From contig JAPLEO010000141.1 in NCBI GenBank assembly GCA_026391125.1, positions 1 to 32,504 on the forward strand: DNA of 32,504 nucleotides, written 5' to 3'. The position numbers were made by a program, and so were the translations under genes. Source of the stretch: Bacteroidota bacterium (GTDB lineage Bacteria > Bacteroidota > Bacteroidia > Chitinophagales > Chitinophagaceae). Below the pieces are notes generated by a model, which saw only the letters and a list, made by a program, of their open reading frames with translations, made no database searches and was not told the DNA's origin. This document shows, piece after piece, positions 24,001 through 30,620 of the stretch (the first letter of the stretch is position 1; each line of letters begins with the position of its first letter).

Positions 24001-24846
24001 ATGCAAGATCAACAAATATATGATTCAAATGCAGCAGCAAAAAAAGCTGTAAAAGAAGCATTGTTTGTAGTTAAGATCGGAGGAAATATTATAGACAATG
24101 CTGAGAAGCTTGAAAATTTCTTGCAGCAGTTTTCAACCATTAAGGGAAAGAAAATATTAGTACACGGTGGTGGAAAATTAGCTACTCAATTGGCTAAAGA
24201 CTTAGGCATTGAACAAGAAATGGTGGAAGGCAGACGCATTACAGATGCAGCCACACTCAAGATTGTGACCATGGTATATGCAGGCTATATCAATAAAAAT
24301 ATTGTGGCGCAATTACAAGCAAATGGAAACAACGCCATTGGCTTTACTGGTGCAGATGCCAATTTGATCAAAGCCCACAAAAGATTGGCTAGCGCATCAA
24401 AAGGAATTGATTATGGATTTGTAGGAGATGTAGACGAAGTGAATACTGCTGCCATAAAACCATTATTGGAACAAGATATTACAATAGTTGTAGCACCTAT
24501 TACCCACGATGGAAATGGACAATTGCTCAATACCAATGCCGATACCATTGCCCAATCCATCGCAACAGCAATGGGTAATCAATATCATGTTTCATTACTT
24601 TATTGTTTTGAAAAAAGCGGTGTATTGCTCGATGCAAATGATGATGAAAGTGTGATTCCTACGATCGATCAAGCTTACTTCAAAAAACTAAAAGAAGAAC
24701 AATTGATCTTTGCAGGGATGATACCAAAATTGGAAAACGCTTTTACCGCATTAGAGAAAGGTGTTGAAAAAGTAATTATTGGAAAAGCAGAATCTATTTT
24801 GGACCTGGTGCAAGCTAAGGCAGGTACCACGATTCAAAACAATTAG
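24001..24846 (+). CDS. argB: N-acylglutamate kinase
   Basis: 281 residues, amino-acid kinase fold. The phosphate-binding N-terminus FVVKIGGNIIDN (about 22-33), ILVHGGGKLATQLAKDLGI (about 51-69) and GRRITDAATLKIVTMVYAG are typical of ArgB; AGMIPKLENAFTALEKGVEKVIIG near the end matches the lysine-containing motif of NAGK. It phosphorylates N-acetyl- or N-succinyl-glutamate. It is usually the arginine-feedback-regulated step in cyclic pathways; whether feedback occurs here cannot be read. It is 8 bases after argF' and 28 before argE. Confidence 0.93.
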   Translation: MQDQQIYDSNAAAKKAVKEALFVVKIGGNIIDNAEKLENFLQQFSTIKGKKILVHGGGKLATQLAKDLGIEQEMVEGRRITDAATLKIVTMVYAGYINKNIVAQLQANGNNAIGFTGADANLIKAHKRLASASKGIDYGFVGDVDEVNTAAIKPLLEQDITIVVAPITHDGNGQLLNTNADTIAQSIATAMGNQYHVSLLYCFEKSGVLLDANDDESVIPTIDQAYFKKLKEEQLIFAGMIPKLENAFTALEKGVEKVIIGKAESILDLVQAKAGTTIQNN

Positions 24847-24874
24847 ATTCTACTAAGGATCAAAAAGAATTAAA

Positions 24875-25951
24875 ATGACAAACAGTTATACTATATCAAG
24901 TCTCACAGAAAATGCCATCAGCCTTTTAAAAGGTTTGATTGCGTTACCTTCTTTCAGTAAGGAAGAAGATAACACTGCCGACTTGATCGAGAATTTTTTG
25001 CAATCCAGAGGAGTAACTGCACATCGTTACCTCAACAATGTATGGGCAAAGAATAAATATTATGACCCGGCAAAGCCTACCCTCTTACTCAATTCTCACC
25101 ACGACACAGTTAAACCAAATAAAGCATACACCCTTAATCCTTTTGAACCCATCATCAAGGATGAAAAACTTTACGGACTTGGCAGTAATGATGCCGGCGG
25201 TTGTTTGGTATCCTTGATCGCAACATTTTTATACTACCACCAGCAACCAGATTTGAAATACAATTTGATCTTGGCGGCAACAGCAGAAGAAGAAATATCA
25301 GGGCATAATGGTGTAGAAATTCTACTTACTCGTATGCCAAAAATTGATTGTGGCATTGTGGGTGAACCTACTCTATTGCAAATGGCTGTTGCCGAGAAAG
25401 GCTTGCTGGTGCTGGATTGTACCGCACACGGTAAACCCGGTCATGCTGCTAGAGAAGAAGGTGATAACGCCATTTATAAAGCAGTAAAAGATATTCAATG
25501 GTTTATCGATTATCGTTTTGAACGAGTGTCGGATTTACTCGGTCCTATGAAAATGAGTGTGACCATCGTTAACGCTGGAGTACAACATAATGTGGTTCCA
25601 CATGAATGTAAGTTTACAACCGATGTACGTGTAAATGAACTATATACTTTTGAAGAAGTATTGGAAACCATCAAAGCAAATACGACCTGTGATGTACAAC
25701 CAAGAAGTAGTAGACTAAGATCAACTGCCATCGCAATTGATCATCCATTGGTAAAAGCTGGTATTGCTTTAGGCAGAACCTATTACGGTTCACCTACTAC
25801 ATCCGACAAAGCATTGATGCCTTTTCCAACATTGAAATTCGGACCAGGCGATTCAGCTCGTAGTCACTCTGCAGATGAATTCATTTGGGTCCATGAAATT
25901 GGCGAAGGAATTCAAATGTATGTCGACCTTTTAAATCAAGTTATCGTTTAA
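24875..25951 (+). CDS. argE: M20-family N-acylcitrulline/N-acylornithine deacylase
   Basis: 358 residues, M20 metallopeptidase fold. LLNSHHDTVKPN supplies the metal His75 and Asp77, GLGSNDAGGC the bridging Asp106, and ATAEEEISG the catalytic Glu139 and ligand Glu140; GKPGHAAREEGDNAI belongs to the dimerisation lid domain. Because the operon's transcarbamylase acts on N-acylornithine, the substrate here should be N-acyl-citrulline (succinyl or acetyl), released to citrulline for ArgG. No argJ is present, so the pathway is linear, not acetyl-recycling. It is 9 bases before argH. Confidence 0.9.
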   Translation: MTNSYTISSLTENAISLLKGLIALPSFSKEEDNTADLIENFLQSRGVTAHRYLNNVWAKNKYYDPAKPTLLLNSHHDTVKPNKAYTLNPFEPIIKDEKLYGLGSNDAGGCLVSLIATFLYYHQQPDLKYNLILAATAEEEISGHNGVEILLTRMPKIDCGIVGEPTLLQMAVAEKGLLVLDCTAHGKPGHAAREEGDNAIYKAVKDIQWFIDYRFERVSDLLGPMKMSVTIVNAGVQHNVVPHECKFTTDVRVNELYTFEEVLETIKANTTCDVQPRSSRLRSTAIAIDHPLVKAGIALGRTYYGSPTTSDKALMPFPTLKFGPGDSARSHSADEFIWVHEIGEGIQMYVDLLNQVIV

Positions 25952-25960
25952 ATCAAGCAC

Positions 25961-27295
25961 ATGAAACTCTGGCAAAAAAATACAACCGTATCAGCAGCAG
26001 TAGAAAAATTTACTGTGGGTAAGGATAAAGAATTCGACCTGATGTTGGCGCCATTTGATGTACTTGGCAATATAGCGCATGCTAAAATGTTGGCCAGCGT
26101 TGGTTTACTAACAAATGAAGAGGCTGCATCATTGATCAAAGAATTGCAATCGATCTATACCTTTGCAGCTGCAGGTGAATTAACCATTGATGATTCAGTG
26201 GAAGATATTCATTCACAAATTGAGTTTCTATTGACAAAAGCATTGGGTGATACAGGAAAAAAAATACACAGTGCTAGAAGCAGAAATGATCAGGTGTTGG
26301 TTGACATTAAATTATTTCTGAGAAATGAAATAGAAGAACTAGTAAAAGCAGTGCAACCATTTTTTGAATTACTCATCACACAAAGCGAAAAATATAAATC
26401 AGATCTTCTACCAGGATATACGCACTTGCAATTAGCGATGCCTTCTTCATTTGGATTATGGTTTGGTGCTTATGCAGAAAGTTTGGTAGATGATCTAATT
26501 ACTTTACAAAGTGCTTACCAAGTAGTCAATAAAAATCCCCTAGGCTCTGCTGCAGGTTATGGATCTTCTTTCCCCATCAATAGAACAATGACTACTGAGT
26601 TGTTAGGATTTGCAGACCTCAACTATAATGTGGTTTACGCACAGATGGGAAGGGGTAAAGCAGAAAGGATCACAGCGCAGGCGATGGCCAATTTGGCTGA
26701 AACGCTTGCCAGACTAAGTATGGATATGTGTCTGTACTTAAATCAAAATTTTGATTTTGTAAGTTTCCCTGCAGAACTAACAACTGGATCTAGCATTATG
26801 CCGCACAAAAAGAACCCAGACGTTTTTGAATTGATCCGTTCACATTGCAATCGTATTAAAGCCTTGCCAAATGAGATCAGTATGATGACAACTAATCTGC
26901 CTTCAGGTTATCATCGCGATCTCCAATTATTGAAAGAACATTTGTTTCCAGCTTTTCAAACACTAAAGGATTGTTTATCGATGGCACAATTGATGCTTGA
27001 AAATATTAGTGTCAAGCAAAACATCATGAAAGATGAAAAGTATCAATATGCATTTAGTGTAGAAGCCGTAAACAAATTGGTGTTAGAGGGCTTGCCATTT
27101 AGAGATGCATATAAAAAAGTGGGGATTGAAATTGAATCAAGCAATTTTGAAATTAGCAGCGATGTACATCATGTGCATGAAGGAAGTATTGGGAATTTAT
27201 GCAATGACCAAATTTCAAAAATGATGCAGGCTGTTCTCGTCAAATTCGAATTCGAAAAAGTAGATAAAGCCATTACACAATTGATCAAAGGATAG
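25961..27295 (+). CDS. argH: Argininosuccinate lyase
   Basis: 444 residues, fumarase/aspartase superfamily. The signature TGSSIMPHKKNPDVFELIRSHC (about 270-291) carries the catalytic serine loop; HSARSRNDQVLVDIKLFLR (about 103-121) and YTHLQLAMPSSFGLW are the other two conserved blocks. It splits argininosuccinate into arginine and fumarate. It is the last gene of the operon; no T-run terminator follows, so some transcription may read into the FKBP gene 70 bases on. Confidence 0.96.
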   Translation: MKLWQKNTTVSAAVEKFTVGKDKEFDLMLAPFDVLGNIAHAKMLASVGLLTNEEAASLIKELQSIYTFAAAGELTIDDSVEDIHSQIEFLLTKALGDTGKKIHSARSRNDQVLVDIKLFLRNEIEELVKAVQPFFELLITQSEKYKSDLLPGYTHLQLAMPSSFGLWFGAYAESLVDDLITLQSAYQVVNKNPLGSAAGYGSSFPINRTMTTELLGFADLNYNVVYAQMGRGKAERITAQAMANLAETLARLSMDMCLYLNQNFDFVSFPAELTTGSSIMPHKKNPDVFELIRSHCNRIKALPNEISMMTTNLPSGYHRDLQLLKEHLFPAFQTLKDCLSMAQLMLENISVKQNIMKDEKYQYAFSVEAVNKLVLEGLPFRDAYKKVGIEIESSNFEISSDVHHVHEGSIGNLCNDQISKMMQAVLVKFEFEKVDKAITQLIKG

Positions 27296-27365
27296 TATTT
27301 TAACAAACTCAAACAAAGGCTAATTTATAAATCCCCTATTTTAGCTGCTTAATAGCAATTTATAC

Positions 27366-28142
27366 ATGAAAAGAATCATCATTACCCTTACAGGAATCGT
27401 TTTAACAGCAACTGCTTTTGCTCAAACTGGCACAAAACCAACTACTGCAAAACCAGCAACTACAGCAACCAAACCCACTACTGCTACTAAACCAACAGCA
27501 AGTAAACCCACTACTACAACTGCAACGCCAAGCATTGTTTTGAAAAACAATCGCGATAGTGCTAGCTATGCATTGGGGGTTAGAATTGCTCAAAACTTGA
27601 AAGCCCAAAACTTCGACAAATTAGACCCCGCCATCATTCAGAGAGGAATCAATGATGTGTTTAATAATAAAGCCATTGCTTTACCAGATGCGATGTTAGA
27701 CCAATGTATTGGTACCTATCAGCAAAAGGCCTCCTCCGCTAAAGCTTCGGCGGCCAAGGCCGAAGGACAGAAATTCTTAGCTGAGAATGGAAAAAGAAAA
27801 GGCGTTATCACTACCAAGAGTGGTTTACAATATGAGATCATCAGAGCAGGAACAGATACTGTAAAACCAACCATTAATAATAAAGTGAAATGTCATTATC
27901 ACGGCACTTTGATCAATGGAACTGTTTTTGATAGTTCAGTTGATAGAGGCGAACCAATCAGTTTCGAAGTGGGTGGTGTAATAGCAGGATGGACAGAAGC
28001 TTTGCAATTAATGACCGTAGGCAGTAAATGGAAATTATATATTCCTTCAGAGTTAGCTTATGGCGATCGTGCTGCTGGCGATAAAATTGCACCAGGCTCT
28101 ACCCTCATTTTTGAGGTAGAGATCTTAGGCATTGAAAAATAA
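27366..28142 (+). CDS. FKBP-type peptidyl-prolyl isomerase, exported (FkpA/Mip-like)
   Basis: 258 residues. A signal peptide (MKRIIITLTGIVLTATAFAQ) is followed by a low-complexity Thr/Lys/Pro/Ala linker (about 21-56, repeats such as TKPTTA), an N-terminal helical dimerisation domain (about 57-145, SYALGVRIAQNLKAQ) and a C-terminal FKBP domain (about 150-258, KSGLQYEIIRAGTDTVKP, VKCHYHGTLINGTVFDSSVDRG, LAYGDRAAG, IAPGSTLIFEVEILGIE). It catalyses prolyl isomerisation in the periplasm or at the outer membrane. TATTTTAG at 27337-27344, one mismatch from the -7 consensus, is a possible promoter, and a strong terminator follows. Confidence 0.92.
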   Translation: MKRIIITLTGIVLTATAFAQTGTKPTTAKPATTATKPTTATKPTASKPTTTTATPSIVLKNNRDSASYALGVRIAQNLKAQNFDKLDPAIIQRGINDVFNNKAIALPDAMLDQCIGTYQQKASSAKASAAKAEGQKFLAENGKRKGVITTKSGLQYEIIRAGTDTVKPTINNKVKCHYHGTLINGTVFDSSVDRGEPISFEVGGVIAGWTEALQLMTVGSKWKLYIPSELAYGDRAAGDKIAPGSTLIFEVEILGIEK

Positions 28143-28160
28143 TTTTATTGATATCATTCT

Positions 28161-28194
28161 AAAAGCGTCCCAATTAAATGGGGCGCTTTTTTTT
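28161..28194 (+). terminator. Rho-independent terminator after the FKBP gene
   Basis: Stem AAAAGCGTCCCA (28161-28172) / TGGGGCGCTTTT (28179-28190), 12 bp with one G-T wobble and a six-base loop, running into eight T (28187-28194). Confidence 0.9.
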
Positions 28195-28282
28195 GTCCAC
28201 TTGTATTATAAAATGATTTTAGAAGCTATGTTTTCAATTCGATGCAGATTATTTTAGCAGTAAAATCATAAAAATACGAAGT

Positions 28283-28663
28283 ATGGAAGTTGCTTTAAAA
28301 CTTTGTATGTGCTGTAGCAAACCCATCAAGGGCCGCACCGATAAAAAATATTGCAACGATTATTGTAGAAATAATTTCAATAATCAGTCGCATAGTTCTA
28401 GCAATAATTATATGCGCCATATTAATGGATTATTGCAAAAAAACAGAAGGATTCTAGCTGCCATTTTACCAAGCACTGCTAGTCGCACTAAAACATCCCA
28501 TTCGCAATTATTGGAAAAGGGATTTCTATTTCAGTATAGCACCCATCAGGTATTGAACAAGAAAGGCCATCAATATCATTTCTGCTATGAATACGGATAT
28601 CTAGCAATCAATGAATCGTCTTATATGGTGGTAAGAAGAAAAAATCAGGAAAGTTCTTACTGA
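28283..28663 (+). CDS. Zinc-ribbon conserved hypothetical protein
   Basis: 126 residues. The N-terminus LCMCCSKPIKGRTDKKYCNDYCRNNFNN gives a C8-x2-C11...C24-x3-C28 ribbon, followed by a helix-rich region (SNNYMRHINGLLQKNRRILAAIL) and a beta-rich C-terminus (KGHQYHFCYEYGYLAI). I recognise it as a conserved Bacteroidota family of unknown function with a DUF2116-like zinc ribbon. There is no signal peptide, so it is cytoplasmic; nucleic-acid binding is possible. It starts 140 bases after the FKBP stop, beyond a strong terminator, so it has its own promoter; TATTTTAG at 28249-28256 is a near-match. Confidence 0.75.
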   Translation: MEVALKLCMCCSKPIKGRTDKKYCNDYCRNNFNNQSHSSSNNYMRHINGLLQKNRRILAAILPSTASRTKTSHSQLLEKGFLFQYSTHQVLNKKGHQYHFCYEYGYLAINESSYMVVRRKNQESSY

Positions 28664-28690
28664 TTTACCCAGATGGCGCTATGAATCCGC

Positions 28691-28698
28691 TATTTTTG
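28691..28698 (+). promoter_or_regulatory. -7 promoter box before the M16 homologue
   Basis: TATTTTTG is an exact TAnnTTTG 17 bases before the ATG at 28716, giving a very short leader. Confidence 0.5.
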
Positions 28699-28715
28699 TT
28701 CCCAATTCTTAAGAT

Positions 28716-29999
28716 ATGATGTTGGATAGAACCAAAGCCCCAGTGATACAGGATGCAGTTGACTTTGAAGTAAAGCTAAAACCTTACGAAGGTTTTACAT
28801 TAGACAACTCAACTCCTGTCTATACTATTAACGCTGGTGCTGAGGAGGTTGTGATGCTAGAATTGGTGTTTTATGCAGGCAATTGGTATGAAGACAAAAA
28901 CATTGTTGCAGCCACTACTAATCACCTTTTAAAGAATGGCACCAAAAGTAAAAATGCTTTTGCCATTAATGAATTCTTTGAATTCTATGGTGCTTTTTTG
29001 AGTCGCAGTTGCTTTAATGAAACTGCCACCATCACTTTGCATTGCCTGAACAAACACTTGGCTACCCTACTGCCAGTTGTAACAGAATTAATTACAGATG
29101 CCATTTTCCCTGAATCAGAATTAGCTATTTATAAACAGAATCAGAAGCAACGCCTATCTGTGAATCTTAAGAAATGCGATTTTGTTGCCAATCGATTGAT
29201 CGATGAATATATCTATGGATTTGATCATCCTTATGGAAAATATACCTCTGCAAATGATTTCGATCAGTTAACACAAAAAGACTTGGTAGATTTCTATCAG
29301 CATTATTATACAAATGGAAAATGCCTCGTATTTGTTGCGGGTAAATTACCGGCCGACCTACCTTCCATGCTCAACAAGCATTTGGGGCATCTTCCTTTTA
29401 ACCAGGATGGAAAAATCATTAAGAACATTCCACAGGTGCGGGCCAGCCAGAAAAAATACCGGATCACCAATGATATCGATTCAGTGCAGGCTGCTATTAG
29501 AATTGGGAGGCCATTTCCCAATCGCCATCATGCCGACTTTCCAAAAGTGCAGGTCTTGAATAATTTGTTTGGCGGATTTTTTGGATCAAGGCTGATGAGC
29601 AATATCAGGGAGGATAAGGGATATACTTATGGCATTCATAGTTTCATTCAAAACCATATCCATGAAACGGCTATGCTCGTCAGTACAGAAGCAGGCAGGG
29701 ATGTAGCCGAAGCAACCATTACAGAAGTATATAAAGAAATGGCCAAGCTCAGAGAAGAAATCATTGAAGCCGAAGAGTTGGATCTGGTTCGAAATTATAT
29801 GATTGGGTCATTACTAGGCGATCTAGACGGGCCATTCCAAATCATGGCCAGATGGAAAAATTATATCCTGAATAATTTAGAAGCAGACTATTTCTACAAT
29901 AGTCTAGAAACCGTACGCACCGTAACTGCTGAAGAATTGCAGGCCCTAGCTCAAAAATATCTTCAACCAGAAGATTTTTACGAGCTCTTGGTGATCTAG
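28716..29999 (+). CDS. M16 peptidase homologue, catalytically inactive
   Basis: 427 residues with the two-domain M16B fold: the N-terminal half (TPVYTINAGAEEVVMLELVFYAGNWYED) and the C-terminal half with GGFFGSRLMSNIREDKGYTYGIHS, the conserved R/Y-bearing loop. The zinc motif HxxEH is replaced: where active enzymes have HFLEHMLFKGT this has ATTNHLLKNGT (66-76), losing the first His and the catalytic Glu. Such proteins normally act as the regulatory partner of an active M16B subunit; no partner lies in this window. No signal peptide is obvious. ATGs occur at 28716 and 28719; either could start. Confidence 0.85.
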   Translation: MMLDRTKAPVIQDAVDFEVKLKPYEGFTLDNSTPVYTINAGAEEVVMLELVFYAGNWYEDKNIVAATTNHLLKNGTKSKNAFAINEFFEFYGAFLSRSCFNETATITLHCLNKHLATLLPVVTELITDAIFPESELAIYKQNQKQRLSVNLKKCDFVANRLIDEYIYGFDHPYGKYTSANDFDQLTQKDLVDFYQHYYTNGKCLVFVAGKLPADLPSMLNKHLGHLPFNQDGKIIKNIPQVRASQKKYRITNDIDSVQAAIRIGRPFPNRHHADFPKVQVLNNLFGGFFGSRLMSNIREDKGYTYGIHSFIQNHIHETAMLVSTEAGRDVAEATITEVYKEMAKLREEIIEAEELDLVRNYMIGSLLGDLDGPFQIMARWKNYILNNLEADYFYNSLETVRTVTAEELQALAQKYLQPEDFYELLVI

Positions 30000-30057
30000 T
30001 GTTTTTCAAAAACTAACAATACCTGCGCTTTTTATTGGATATATATCATGCCACTAT

Positions 30058-30071
30058 ATGACAAACGTCAT
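30058..30071. promoter_or_regulatory. Candidate operator, ATGAC-N4-GTCAT
   Basis: Perfect 5-bp arms with a four-base spacer, centred 36 bases before the ATG at 30101. Its layout resembles binding sites of Crp/Fnr-family regulators. The near-consensus -7 element TATTTTTA (30088-30095) is downstream. Confidence 0.35.
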
Positions 30072-30100
30072 GTTGGAATGTTGTAACTATTTTTAGCTTT

Positions 30101-30574
30101 ATGTCTTCAAATAATTACACTATTTCTAAACCAAGCAACATGAAGACTCAATATTTTATCAACGTAAAAGCGGTAGACAATCGACTACACATTTTCCTCA
30201 ATGGAAAAACCATTTGGGATAGTGGCATTATTCATGGCGACCCAACAATGGACGTAATGATCGATTTAACACATCACCTCCTTGACTACGAAGGCAGTAC
30301 TTGCGAGCTGATTTTTGAAGGATTCAATGATTCATATGGAGAAACTTCCAATGAGGAAGGATTTAACCCATGGCATTTCAACTATCGAGTTTTTTCAAGA
30401 ACTACAGATGCAAATGGAACTGTAGTAGAAGAAAAAGATATGTTGATCCCTTACAATGAAAAACATTTATCAAATCCTAATGTAAGAGCCATCAATAATC
30501 GCTACCAGATTATGAGAAAGGATCTTGAATACAAAGTGATCTCAAATACTTTAACGCAACAATTCTTTAACTAG
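30101..30574 (+). CDS. Hypothetical protein
   Basis: 157 residues from the ATG at 30101, or 144 from the ATG at 30140 (MKTQYFINVKAVDNRLHIFLNG). I do not recognise a family. It is acidic, with alternating hydrophobic strands (YFINVKAV, LHIFLNGKTIWDSG, TCELIFEGFNDSYGE, FNYRVFSR) that suggest a beta-sandwich or jelly-roll, and no signal peptide or transmembrane segment. NGKTIWDSGIIHGDP is reminiscent of ligand-binding beta-sandwich loops, but this is weak. It sits between the dead M16 gene and ppdK, 46 bases before the latter. A palindrome and near-consensus -7 box precede it. Confidence 0.65.
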   Translation: MSSNNYTISKPSNMKTQYFINVKAVDNRLHIFLNGKTIWDSGIIHGDPTMDVMIDLTHHLLDYEGSTCELIFEGFNDSYGETSNEEGFNPWHFNYRVFSRTTDANGTVVEEKDMLIPYNEKHLSNPNVRAINNRYQIMRKDLEYKVISNTLTQQFFN

Positions 30575-30620
30575 TAAATCAATCCAGGTTTACTATTTTT
30601 TTTTAAATTAAAAACACACT

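Noticed and set aside
30001..30013. GTTTTT-C-AAAAAC as a terminator after the M16 gene
   Set aside because: The one-base loop cannot form a hairpin, the stem is AT-only and there is no T-run after it.
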